Position numbers and translations under genes: made by a program | From: Syncephalis plumigaleata | Taxonomy: Eukaryota > Zoopagomycota > Zoopagomycetes > Zoopagales > Piptocephalidaceae | Assembly (NCBI GenBank): GCA_025201365.1 | Contig: JAIXMF010000001.1 | Location: forward strand, 1,984,001 to 2,048,000 | Reading direction: 5' to 3' | DNA: 64,000 nt | Notes under the pieces: model-generated | Databases searched by the model: none | Seen by the model: only the letters and a program-made list of their open reading frames with translations | Told to the model about the DNA's origin: nothing | Shown: piece by piece, positions 48,816 to 61,065 of the stretch | How the letters are laid out: each line of letters opens with the position of its first letter | Position numbering within the stretch: the stretch's first letter is position 1

Positions 48816-51104
48816 GGAAGAGAAGGCCACGTCTTATGACACTATAATTTACTTTTGTAACTTGTGCAATTCTCACCCACACGCTTGGCTAATAAAGCTG
48901 CACACACAATTCCTGTTTGTCGTAGATGTATCGCGACTTATTGCTTGTCAGTATAGTTATTTTCTATGAAATATTTACATCGCCAAGCGACACTTGTCTT
49001 ATTTCGACACTAAATTCGTGATAGTGAGGATTGACAACAGGTCAGCACGGTTTCACCGTGACAGCATTAACATCAGTAACTTGCCGTCGATCTTCAATAC
49101 AACGCGTGTATGTGTGTGTATGTGTGCTACCATTGTCGGATATTGAATTTATTTTGTATAAAAAAGCCGCCACATAAAAAAGCACGTTGTTGTCCGTTAT
49201 TATTTATTAACAGACTACCATCACTTGTTATCCATTGATCAATTTGTTATAACCGACGTTTCATTTCTTTGTATCCGCTTCTATTACCGTGTGCCGTATT
49301 CGTATCTCTCCATTGCTATTACGGTATCTCACTTGTTAACACCTTTTATTCGTAAACACGTATTATCATCACTATCTCGGTTTATTCCCGCGGTCCTCTA
49401 TATACCTGCCATACTATTAACTAGCTATCTAGCTATCTATCTACGTACGTACGTCTCTCTATTCCACCCAGTAATTATTAGTATTACTTTTTTGTTTCAA
49501 CCTACTACATTGATCTCTCACTCTATTACTTCTCTCTCACACTCTATTATCTCACTTTCTCTTATTCTTTTGTTACTCGGTAGTGTGTTATCCGCAATAG
49601 CAACACGCGGCTGTTTCATTACTAAAATATTCCCAAAAACAGACCTATCGATCTGTGCATCAATCGGCATTGCGTAAACCTCGACGCAATACAGAAAGAA
49701 ACAGAAAGAAACAGAAAGAGAAAGCTGCGTGCTGCGTGTTATTAACTGGTTGCAGTATTCTCGGCTTTTCCTTCAGTGCTTGGCTTGCATCCACACACAC
49801 TCATCCACACACCACACACATACTCGCACCTATTATCACTTGCTTTTTACACTCCTTTTTTCTCCGATTCAATACCATTGCGCTATTTTTATCCTTACGT
49901 TTCTTCCTAAATACCAACGACATACCTTTCTTCGAATCTATTTATATCCGTTGAATCACTATTTATAGTAATCTATTCCACACTCGCTGGCGACTACATA
50001 ACCTTTGACAAAAAGTGTAACCCACAACTCCACTTGCACCTTATCGCAAAACACACTCATCCACACCACACACCTCTCTCTCACACCTATCCTTACTCGT
50101 TTACTCATACTTGCAACACACTTGCAACACACACACACACACACTTACAACGTAAATCACATTTATTGTACACGCTAACCAACTACACTCTCATTCCTAT
50201 TCTTCATCATTATCATCATTATTGTCAAGTAGTGTTTCACCCTGTACACACACGCTTACTTGTCTATCCCGTTTGTTTGTTAGTTTGTTATTTGTTTGTT
50301 GTTTTTACATTGCTATCGCTTACGTATTGTGTACGTGGCGTGTATCTAACTCTTTTTGATTTTGTCAGTTCGTGTAGCTGGCCTGCCATCCACGCTTCCT
50401 TTACCCAATCTCGTTTCTTTTTTAGTTATAATAACTTGCAGTAGCGCTGCAGTTATCGGATTGGACACTACTACTTGGCAAAGTCGCCATTGTGTTATAT
50501 CACGCCATTACCCGAGTGGGATATTATTCAGCTTTGCCCTTATTTGCCCTTATTTGTCCTACCTATCCTCAAAGCAATCATTGCAGTGTGTACTATTAGT
50601 ATTAGTATTATTAGTATTATTAGTATTATTAGTAGCACTAATCCCTATTGCTATAGTCAATCTCTTTCGCTTCCGCTTTTTGTGTATGTGTGTGGGTGAT
50701 TCATCAATTTTGTAACACACTCTTCCTCATTCGTTTATTCCCTTAACTTTCCTCCGTTGATCATCCCGTTGCCCTCTGTTGACTTTGCCATCTTTGCCGA
50801 GAGACCGAGACACACGGACAGACAAAATTAACCTTTCATTTTTATTTCTTTTTCCTTATAATTAATTGATTGATTCCCATCTCATTCTCCTACTCACCTC
50901 ATCCTCATCCTCATCCTCCTTGGGTTATCATTGATATTAATTATACTTGTACGTGTACGTGTACGTGTGTAGCAGGCAGCAGCCATTAATTAACCATTGG
51001 CATTGTTAAGAATATCATTCATCTACATCCACATCCACATCTCGACTGTTTATTGTTTATTAGTTCCGACACGTTCACACATACACCGCTTAAAGTAATC
51101 AATT

Positions 51105-52268
51105 ATGAATAGCGAAATGTCTGGTGCAATGATGCAAAAGCCATTCGATCCAGCTACGGACTCGGTCGATTCCATCCTAAACAACGTGCTCTACCTGTGC
51201 GCTGTCGGCTACTTTCCAACACAATTGGGTGGATTAGCACCAACAGTAGAAACTAGTGGTAGTGCTAGCACTGCCAATACTGCCAGTACTGCTACTATTG
51301 CTAATGACAATCTCCATCCCGTTGGACTTGTTTCACCGAATGACTCGCCACTTTTAGCGCAGCAACATCTCCATTATTACTCGCATCCACACCAATCGTT
51401 TGACATGCAACATCGAGGCTCGTGCGAGCAATTAACGCCCGAACTATCGCCGGTCATATCACACTCGTCTATCTCGCTATCATCGGCATCATCACCCTTG
51501 GCTGTCGATCCCGCCTATATTAGCATGCCAGTAGGTAAACCCATTATGAATGGTATGCTACCCAGTCCGCAATCACCGATTTGCATGGAGCAGTCGTGCT
51601 ATCCGATGGAACACTTTATGCCGCAATCAGTCGAGATGAAACCCTCGCTTAGCTTCGAGACTGTATCGTCAACTGCCTCTTCGAGATCATCTTCCTCTTC
51701 AAGATTATTGCCATCATTACCATCCTCCTCTTCTTCCTCTTCTTCCTCTTCCTCTTCTAGTGGATATAGCATGTCAAAATCCACACTAACCTCGCCACAT
51801 CGCTGTCTATGGGATGGTTGTGGTCGCGAATTTCCCGTGCAAACTGATCTGCTTCGCCATTTGAGCGAGATCACGTAGGTCGTAGTCTACGCGGCAACCT
51901 GTGTCTCACCTGTCGTTGGCCGGGGTGCTCACGTGTGGCGAAGAAGCGTGATCACATGGTGTCCCACCTAAAGAGCCACGTCCCATTCTGGCCGTTTACT
52001 TGCAAGGTGAGAATCATTTTTACTCTATTATTTCATTCGAAATGAGCAATGCCCTATATCCATACGTGTGCACACACACACACACAAAATGCATATCATT
52101 GTTGTTGGCATCAATCATTTACGGTCATTCACCATTAGCATGACATATACACTAACGCAGATATGCATTTTTTTGTTATTTATTTAGTATTGCGGTAATC
52201 GCTTTAAGCACGCCACCGGATTAAATCGTCATATTAACCGTCATGAAATGCGTGGAGAAACGCAATAA
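51105..52268 (+). CDS. ZF7: Rim101/PacC-like factor with fingers at the extreme C-terminus
   Basis: Exons 51105-52006 and 52188-52268, about 327 residues. About 230 residues of Ser/Thr/Ala/Pro-rich sequence with a long Ser run come first. Fingers follow at about 234-320: CLWDGC..LLRHLSEDH, CRWPGC..KKRDHMVSHLKSH and CKYCGNRFKHATGLNRHINRH split by the shared phase-0 intron. Only seven residues (EMRGETQ) follow. In the sequence as given, finger 1 runs into a stop after RHLSEI: one base appears to be missing near 51869 (E-D-H-V-G-R in ZF9 and relatives). Exon length 902 plus one restores phase with exon 2. Like ZF3 it has no C-terminal regulatory region. The + strand upstream is pyrimidine-rich. 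Confidence 0.82.
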
Positions 52269-55200
52269 GCAAGAGATAGCAGCGCCAAATCGTGTACATA
52301 CTGGTGCTGTTGTAGTCAAGCGTGAAGAGAGAGAGAGGGCAAATTGATTGCCTTATTTTTGTAGATATTGATTATGTACAACATCACCAGTATTCCGTAT
52401 TTCTTCTGTTTTAAGTTCGTGTTTTGTTCGTTCATTGTCGCGCGTTCCCATTCGTATTTCCGTTTGTCGTTCCTTCCTCTTCCTCTTCCTCTTCTTCTTT
52501 CATCGAACTACTGCTACTATTTACACCTATTTCTATCTGTTCATTCAAATCACATTCCCTTAAAAACGGATGTATACATTTTGGCGCATACTCTAATGCT
52601 TTATTTGTCCATTTCATTCATTCATTCATTCGTCCATTCGTCCGTCCTTTCTTTGTTTTACTGCCGCAACTACACACAATCATACACAACTCTTCCATCA
52701 CATGATCACATGATCGTCACGCCATTAATGCCTCTCCTTACTTTCCTCTCGATACTTTGTTGGCCTCCTTCAATCCTATCCCATTGCCTCCGCTGGTCGG
52801 ATGGCCCTTCTATTGATCGAGGTTAACCTTCACGCTTACCATCCATACATGGCTGCTTCTCAAGATTAGTAGTTATTATTACTACGACACTTTACTACTC
52901 GACTTTTCGAGTATGTAAGAGTGTGTAGGTGTATAACTAATGATTTGCAAAAGCAGCCATGTATATCATGATTTCATCTAACGAAAGCTATATAGTCACC
53001 GATACATCCTATCGGTATATTCTAACGAATCTTTTTTTGTTTTTCTTTGCTTTTATTTGTGCACTCACATTATTGCCGTGTTATTTCTGTACACACATTC
53101 TAACAACTTAACAACTTAACAACATCCTCAACAGTATGCGATCTAACCGCATAATCTATTTAATTCGCTTTATAGTCTGCTAAAACAAAGACTCGGCGAC
53201 AATGTATTTTTTCCACTTCTTCATTCTTTTTTTAATTACTACTATATGTTCTTTCAATATTTGTTCACGATCATTCATCTTAAAAAAGAAAAGAACAACA
53301 TGAGTATATATCTGTTTCTTGTTTCTATAAAAAAAACCATTTGTTTATTCTCCAATGTTGTTACTGAAAGACATGTTCCAAATCCTTTGATCCATCTTTA
53401 TTTTTTTCACTGCTACACTGCTACACTACCACATCAGCACTTTACATCTATTACGCTCTACTTGTCGAATAACTAGACTAGCCAACCGGCCACCTCTTCT
53501 AATACGTTGCATTCTTTTAACATCATTAATCAAAGCATAGGATGCTACTTGCTACCATATGTATGCAACATTCCCCTCCTATACCAGCGTGTTTCTCTCC
53601 TCTTTCCTTCAATGACCTCCAATGCATTCCAAATACTATTTGTTGTCCTATTGTACAATTCCTATCTATCCATCCAACATACATACATACATACGTCCCT
53701 TTCCTCTTGATTGTTTACAATAGCTTTTCTGTCGCTATGAACTATCATACTAAACGCATACCTTTATGCTATTTATTATTCTATAAAGATATAAACGAGT
53801 TACTGGCATCAAATCCATTCTTGTTCATCAGTCTAATTTGTTGACATGTTTAGTGAATTCACCTTGATAATGCATAATTTATTACTAGTAGTAATTATTA
53901 ACTTAATCAATGCATGAATCTATAGGTTACAGCCATTATATAATGAGATTATCTCTCGATCCAATTGAGATTCTATCTAATATATCCCAATCATTATTCA
54001 ATTGCTTTAGTCTCCGTCATTGCTCGGTGTTATTTTGTATATCTGCACGCACGGCCATTGAATTATGACATATTTCCATATTCCGCGTCGTATGCTCCGT
54101 GCTCTACGTGTTCACATATCTACATTTGCATAATTTTTTAATAAACTGACATTGAAATCGATTTGTTTCCTCATTGGTTGACTCCCATTGACTATCATCT
54201 GATCATACACATGCTACACACGTACACATACACGCGTAAATCAGTCAATATCAATTGCAACGACACTATCACTATCATATGACTGATAGTAGCATGAACA
54301 TTTATCGATAGAATGCTAATTAGCACTCAATTAAACATCTCGATCATTCATCGCTATGTTCTATGCTTGTATACTCTAGTTGGAAATATACGACATTATT
54401 CACTTGATAAACACTTGTCTTGCATATTGTTTACCAATAGGAATACATTCAATGCCATTGATCTATTTCTTTCTTGTTATTAAATAGTGATGAGTATCTA
54501 CATTACTATGATAATTTGATTGATAATCGACTGTTATAATATACGCAAAAGCAACGAGTACATTAATACAGACCGAACATCTGACATACACGAGCAGTTG
54601 TAACTTCTTTTAGATTCGTGCACACGTGTATATGTACGTGCGTGTGTGTATACGTGTGTATACGTGTGTGTGCGCGTGAGAGTAACTGTGCACTTGTGTA
54701 TCTTTCTTTCTGTTTTTTCTACTTCTTCGACGGTCGAGCCTACTTTCATCGATGTATTGTACTATTTTAGAATCTATTCCACGATTTGCTCAACTAGTTT
54801 GCTTAATTGCTTAATTGCTTACTGACCTACACTCATTCATTCGCACTTGTGCTTGTACACGTATCATCATTGTTACCACCATTATTGCTATTGCTATTGT
54901 CGCCGCCAACACCATCCATGAAGGCGCATATGTCGTTTTAAGCACACGACCATTGAATTGATCCTTTCACCCACCTGTGTGCACAACAAGTTCTTGTCCA
55001 TGGATTGTCTATTCATTGATAACAGGTTCAATCTTTACACTTTTCCTTCTTTATTTCTCTCGCTTCCACTATTTTAGTCTCTCTCTCTCTCTCTCTCTGT
55101 CTCACTTTCTCTCTTTACATACCTACCTACCTACATATCTCCATATCTACCTACCTAAAACACTACCACCTCACTTTAACTATTGGAAGTTTTCTTCTTC

Positions 55201-56421
55201 GTTTTTGCGTCCACTGAATAAACCAGCCTGTCGTGTCGTGCACACTGGTTACTCTCCTTACTCTCCTCCCTCCTCCCTCTCGCTCTCTCATCTTATATAT
55301 TTATTGGTAAGTTATTAGTATTGTCGAGGGTGTTGGTCACCTTATTTGCACCTGCTTCACTGATTATTTACGTACTCCGCCACCTCCTGTCTTTTCTCTA
55401 GGCATCTACCGGGCTACTCACTCACTCACTTACTCACTCATTTGCTATCTCTTTGTTTCATTACGTTCTACTCCTAACTCTGCTTCGTTGATTGAGATTC
55501 TTCATCGGGTAGTCGTTTATATTGCTATTCTATTCGACTGATTTCAACGTGTTCATCTATTACACCCAGCACCATCATCACCACCGCTACTTCTACTACC
55601 GCTACTACTATCACTACTCCTACTACTAGCGGTCAATTATACAAAGGTGTGAAGCGCCAGCCTCACCTCATTCTCCGCGCTTTGAGCCATTACCATTTTC
55701 GTTAATAGGGCACACACACACACACACACAGCGTTCTGGTCTCGCTTATTCGTCTCCGCTCAAAGAAAAACGCCACGACAACTATTCTGACTATACTTCA
55801 CCATCACTTTCTCGTATACGTACGCTACATCTCTTCTGTCCACTCTCGTAACATTTCTTCATACAACAACATATATTCGCGTTATATTAGCTTCTCTCTC
55901 TCTCTCTCTATTGGTGCACTTGTTTTTGTTTGGAACATTCAGCTAGTCTACTGAACCTGCACCTGCTTCAACTTTTTATTCTTTACTCGCTCGCTCGCTT
56001 GCTCACTTACAAGCTATTTCTTTCTAGTTGTATAGGTCTACTCTATTATTGCGACCAAAATAACTATACTGCATACATATTCATATAGAATAGTTGCATT
56101 GTCTACATCTACTCACCTGCTCACCTATCTCCTCCCTTCATTATTATTCTATCATTTCCTCCTCTTTCTCTTCTCTTTCTCTTTCTCCTCCTCTTCTTTT
56201 TACTCATCCCCCCTTAGTCTCATTTATAATATTTTATTTACACGTTAGCGCATAAGCGTATATGCATAGGCGATAGCGCATTTTACAAACACATACACAC
56301 ATACACACACATACACCCATATACATCTATCCATTTATCCATACCTATACTTATATATCTAATTGATCATTTCTTCGCTACAAACAAGCAAACAAGTAAA
56401 CAAGCAAAAAATACCAGCACT
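52269..56421. other. 4.2 kb spacer between ZF7 and ZF8 (both +)
   Basis: No supported gene. The ZF7 3' flank is pyrimidine-rich (TTCCTC runs at 52471-52500) and contains a 120-base fold-back at 52845-52964. From about 54970 to 56220 the + strand is CT-rich ((CT)n at 55078-55098, TCTTTCTC near 56160-56190): the leader side of ZF8. AC/TG repeats lie near 54620-54670 and 55711-55730. Open frames here are low-complexity. Confidence 0.65.
52845..52964. other. 120-base fold-back element 3' of ZF7 (MITE or small-RNA hairpin candidate)
   Basis: Outer arms ATACATGGCTGCTT (52845-52858) and AAGCAGCCATGTAT (52951-52964) are perfect 14-base inverted repeats. At the exact centre TACTCGA (52896-52902), a four-base loop and TCGAGTA (52907-52913) form a tight hairpin. 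The intervening halves (e.g. 52868-52876 with 52933-52941) also pair imperfectly with small bulges, so the whole can form one long stem. A TA dinucleotide borders CATGG at both ends, as a Tc1/mariner-type MITE would have. No second copy was seen in the window. Confidence 0.6.
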
Positions 56422-59150
56422 ATGGATAGCTCTGTTGCCGGTCCAGGTATGCTCTCGCTATCACTTCGACCACTTAATGAAGATAGCCAACAGTTAGCTT
56501 GTCGTTGGCGCGGATGTCAGGATGCAAATCGACTATTCTGTCCACAGTCACTCTATGATCATCTTTGTCAGGCTCACGCGAGCAGTTCCTATGCAGCATT
56601 GGGACTGGCCCAGGATCTATCGACTGGTGGCAGTAGTGGTAGTGCCACGGATGCTGATGGCAAATCCAGTGAAATCGGTGAGGGTGTCGCCTGTTTATGG
56701 GAGGGATGCCAATATCGATGCAAGAGTAAGAAACGACACCACATGAATAGTCATTTGCGTAGTCATGTGCCATTATCACCATTCCAGTGTCATGTAAGTA
56801 ATGCGGTTATAGTACCATTCATTATAGTCTATTCACTAAGACAATACTCGTATTTTCTCTTATTGCTACTACACTATCATTGTTGTTGTTATTGTTGTTG
56901 TTGTCGTGCCATCAATTATAGATTTGTGCCGTGACATTCAAATGGAAATCAGATCTTACCAAGCATCTTCGTCGTCAGCATGATATCACAGGACCAGCTG
57001 CTAATCAGGCAATGTCAGCCGATGACAATACACTCGAGACAGGCTCGATCATGTCGGATGAAATGGAATTCAGCTCGATGGCTAATATGGGTATGCATGA
57101 TGACGGACAACTTAATGCGCTACTAAATCAACAGTGTAAGTGTAGCAAATGGTAACAATACTGTAACACAATCAAAAATAGAATGGAATTCTATATAAAT
57201 CATACCATACAATGATGAACTAATATATATATATATATATATATATATACGCATATATACATATATTGTAGTGCAAGCAAATATGGCTGCTGCAGTTGCC
57301 GCTAGCAATGGAGGTATCGGTATCAATGGACATGGCAATGAAATAGACGCTGCACAAATGCAGGCCAATCGAGAACGCTCCATTTCTGTATTACAACACT
57401 TTATTCAAGTTGTCCGTGAAGGTCGACTACAACCACATTCTAACGATCCTGGTAAGCATTGACTTGCTCATCTATCTATCTATCTATCTATCTATTATTT
57501 ATTTATTTACTATTATCGTTATTATTATTATTAGCATTGGCAGCATGGAGTGAAGAATTATCCAAGTTAGATCTTGCTACGATTAAACCATTGCTAGAGA
57601 GTAATCCAGAAGCACTTCAAATGATTGAAAGTTTCCTAGATGTAATGAACGTAGAATCGGGTAAGTAAGCTGAATTTTTCGCCATTTTACTTTGCTTAGT
57701 GCGCCTCATCTTTATTAATGTATTTACGTATGATTCGGGTATTAGGCGGTGTAACTGTGAAAACCGAAATGTCCACATCGCCACAAGCTGTAACATCCAT
57801 CGACAATATGGCATTCCTAGCGCAGAACAGCATCAGTCCACCCATCTCCACTGATGGTAAAAGTATCGCATCGTCACCTGCTGTTATGGCGGTGGATGCA
57901 TTCAACGGAGGTGTACCGCTAACGGCTCCACTCGGCTCTATGGGCGGTCTATTCGCGATGGAACAGTCGCCATCCATGTACACGGGCAATAATGCTGGTA
58001 TAGCCGCGTATCCCAATGTTACCTCGCCGAACGATCCAGCTGGTATTGCTAATGCTGCTGCCGCAGTAGCTGCCATGACGAGCAGTCCACACGCCGGCAT
58101 ATTCTCACCACCCGTTCAAGCCACACCGTTGTCATTACTTAGTGCACATCAGAATCCGCAACAGGCGTCGCCATCACCGCACATGCCTTCAATGTCACCC
58201 TCGATCGATGAAAGTTTACTATTCGGTAGTTCACTTGACAGCTCGTCGTTTGTATACTCGCCACCGGCCAAGATCGAGGAGGAACCCGTCACATCACCGG
58301 GTGGTACATCGATTGAGGCGCAAATGGCCGCTGCATCACAACTCGATGTAGCTCAGTATAACTGGCTAATGGCACAAGAGGTAAACTAAAACAACTAACA
58401 TCAATTGCTATTGTTGCTATTACATTATTAACGAATATATGATACATTTATGCTTACTATTAGTATCCCATGGGTATTGAATCGGCGATGGGTGTGCAGC
58501 CCAGTGAGATATTCGGTGCCATGTCACCCACCAACACATTAGCGCAGCAAATAGCCGCCAATCCCCAGGCGCAAATGTTCAACTGGACCAGCCAGCTACG
58601 ACAGACGAGCAGCGCGGATGAACGCTCACTACGCCGTGTACAATCGACACCGATGCTGGTGGAGCACGCTCAACAACGACCGACCATCCGTTCCCCGGGA
58701 TCACCATCAATGCTACGACCGATGCGAAGTACAGAGTTACGCGCACGAATGGTGTCGCCATCGCGTAGCACCGAACGACCCGCACGACCCGTGCCACATC
58801 CAAGTAAAACTAGCCTGCTACGCGCTTCACAATCGGTTGACGCGCTACGTATGCATGCGGTGGCCGCGGCAGCAGTAGCAGCGGCTCAATCCAATCCCAC
58901 GATACCTGAACACGGTGGTGCACCCGATTATAACGCCGCCAATGTCGCTAATGTCGGCAATATGGGCATGGTCGGAGTTAGCAGCCCCACTAGTCCTGCG
59001 ATGCAGATGGATAAACGTGCCAATGGACGCGGTCGACTCGACACTGTACTACGTCGTATGCAACAATTGACACTGCGTAATCCGACGGGTGTCACGGGAC
59101 AAGTCAAGTTCAAACGATCACTAGAGCGCATTCGTTGGCAAGGACAATAG
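56422..59150 (+). CDS. ZF8: diverged Rim101/PacC-like C2H2 factor
   Basis: Six exons (56422-56793, 56922-57135, 57272-57451, 57535-57660, 57746-58380, 58464-59150) give 737 residues in frame. Fingers lie at about 27-144: CRWRGCQDANRLFCPQSLYD with HLCQAH, a longer Gly/Ser linker, CLWEGCQYRCKSKKRHHMNSH, and CHICAVTFKWKSDLTKHLRRQH split by the shared phase-0 intron. KRHHMNSH is a changed form of KRDHITSH. The large C-terminal part (about 590 residues) has a helical segment (SISVLQHFIQVVREGRL), another (LSKLDLATIKPLLES), long Ala/Ser/Pro-rich stretches and a basic C-terminus (RGRLDTVLRRMQQLTLRNP to KFKRSLERIRWQGQ). It has the most introns of the nine. Introns 2 and 3 hold (TA)n and (ATCT)n repeats. 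Confidence 0.88.
57223..57249. repeat. (TA)n microsatellite in ZF8 intron 2
   Basis: About 13 TA units within the intron 57136-57271. Confidence 0.9.
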
Positions 59151-60361
59151 AAAAGAAGTGAAGTGAGGTGAAGAGAGATGATAAGGGAAGAGAGAGGAGT
59201 CATATAATGCTATTTATCAAATTGTAGCCTGTTTTCGCGGTATTCAACTATATACATATCTATATATCTATTTATACGCCTTTTTTTACATATAGTAGGA
59301 TGAGCACATATACATATAGCGACATTTATACAAAAACAGTGTCATTAATAATTACCATTAGATATAATCATGATTATTGTCATTTGTTATTATTGATATA
59401 TACGATGTAATCGTAATAATAGAGAGGTTTTTTCATCAGCATCATAAATCTATGCGTCACGTATTACCATTATAACATCAACATCAACACTATCATAGTT
59501 TGCTTCTTTTATTTCATGCGACAATTACCCATTGATATACGTAATCAATATGTATATCCATCTCATTATAACATATATCTACGCAATACGTATATCTACA
59601 TATGATTCAATAACCACAATATCAATGACAATAATGCACACGCACACAAGTAATCGTAATTCATTAAACAACAGAGTATATTATTAATTTCCTTTCTTGT
59701 CTTTTTTTTCTTGCGAATAAGATAATGACAATGCTAATGATGACGAGAATAAGGATTATGATAATGATGGTAATGATGATGGTAAATGCTTATGTACGAT
59801 GATGGCACATGTATAGGACATGAGCGGGAAAAAAATAGAAAGAGAACTTCAATTAAAAAGAAAAGGACAACTCGTAAACTGGCATGCATACGTGTGTTAT
59901 ACGTGTGTTATATTATGTTATACGTGACAATAATGAATGCGTTAATTGGGAAACACAAATAAAAACAGGCAGACTGTAAAAATAATCAAAAATAGAAAAA
60001 GTATCGAACACAAGCAGAAGTAAATGATGGAATGAGGCAACTATCATATAATGATAATAATGGCAGTGGTAGTAGTAGTAAGAGGCAACGGAAAGAAAGC
60101 AGTCTTTGTAGATCAAAAATGAGTAAATAGAAATATATATATACTCGGGAAAGGAAAGGAAAGTGAATAATGCAAACAAGATAGATAACTCGATATCACA
60201 TAGAATATAAGAGGTATCCTCTTCTTCTAACTATTATTATTAGTCAAAAGAGTAAGGAATAATAACAATAATAGAGATGGATGTGTATGATGTGTATACT
60301 CCTCATTAGAAGATGAAAAGAACTAGAGAGAGTGAGAGAGTGAGATATGTTAGAGTAATAA

Positions 60362-60384
60362 ATGTAGATTGTCAAAATCTACAT
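60362..60384. other. Short perfect hairpin 3' of ZF9
   Basis: Stem ATGTAGATT / AATCTACAT (nine pairs) with a five-base loop, about 680 bases past the ZF9 stop. Confidence 0.5.
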
Positions 60385-60392
60385 CTACATAA

Positions 60393-60426
60393 ATAGATAG
60401 ATGGATAGATAGATAGATAGATAGAT
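60393..60426. repeat. (GATA)n tetranucleotide repeat
   Basis: About eight GATA units with one GGATA change. Confidence 0.9.
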
Positions 60427-60620
60427 CTCTCTAGTGTAAGTCTTTTTTGTTTTTGTTTTCTGCTTTTATCTTCTATGAATGAGAAGAGCAACAGCAACAA
60501 CAGCCATTGTCATTATTATTATTATTATCCTTGCTCCTTCAACTATAACAAGATGAGAGATTGATTGATTAAGAGAAAGAGAAAGAGAGAAAGAAAAAGA
60601 AAAAAGGGATTTGTTATAGA

Positions 60621-60676
60621 ATACTCGTATATATATATATCTACATAAGATATGTATATAGTATATACACGAGTAT
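60621..60676. other. Long imperfect hairpin 3' of ZF9
   Basis: Arms ATACTCGT (60621-60628) and ACGAGTAT (60669-60676) are perfect; the AT-rich inner halves continue to pair to a loop around TACATAA (60642-60648). It lies about 390 bases past the ZF9 stop. Confidence 0.5.
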
Positions 60677-61065
60677 ACAGAACAATAACCCAAGTTGTAA
60701 TATGAATCATCACTGATAAACTTTGATACATACATACATACACACTTATCAACAAATAAGAAAAGAGGGAAATAAAGGGAACGAGAAGGTGAGAGACACA
60801 AGTAGGATAGAATGAGAGAGTAAGGCTGGCGTATAACATGATGATAATCTAGGGAAAAAGAAACCGTTAGGAGACTAGAGATGATGTTTAAACAAGCATG
60901 TGTGTGCGTGCGTGCGTTTGTGTGTTTGTGTATACATCTCATGACCATGGCAAGGAGCATCGCAATCCAAAAGGGCGACATGCGCGTTTCAATTACTTTT
61001 TCGATTATTGCCACTACCTCACATCTTGCACTTATCCATAGCTGACTGACAACAACACATCATCT

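Larger units (their letters stand above)
42827..51104. other. 8.3 kb gene-free divergent region between ZF6 (-) and ZF7 (+)
   Basis: The longest gap in the window and the only divergent ZF pair. 42840-44570 is purine-rich on the + strand (GA runs at 43027-43055, 43334-43370, 43720-43750, 44012-44030), the ZF6 side. 49200-51100 is pyrimidine-rich on the + strand, the ZF7 side. The middle (44600-49200) is mixed, with a (GT)n run at 48598-48633, GA runs at 48766-48815 and ATC-rich runs near 48121 and 48400-48490. Open stretches such as 46249-46482 (-) and 47504-48071 (+) have no recognisable family. No RNA gene seen. Confidence 0.65.
59151..61065. other. Convergent spacer between ZF8 (+) and ZF9 (-)
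   Basis: 1.9 kb without a supported gene. 59820-60170 and 60560-60830 are purine-rich on the + strand (ZF9 3' flank). It holds a (GATA)n run at 60393-60426, a 9-base-stem hairpin at 60362-60384 and a longer hairpin at 60621-60676. AT-rich sequence fills the rest. Confidence 0.65.

Noticed and set aside
49225-50715. Several overlapping + strand open frames rich in Ser, Leu, His and Tyr
   Set aside because: They follow the CT-rich and AC-rich upstream tract of ZF7; no conserved motif and frames overlap each other.
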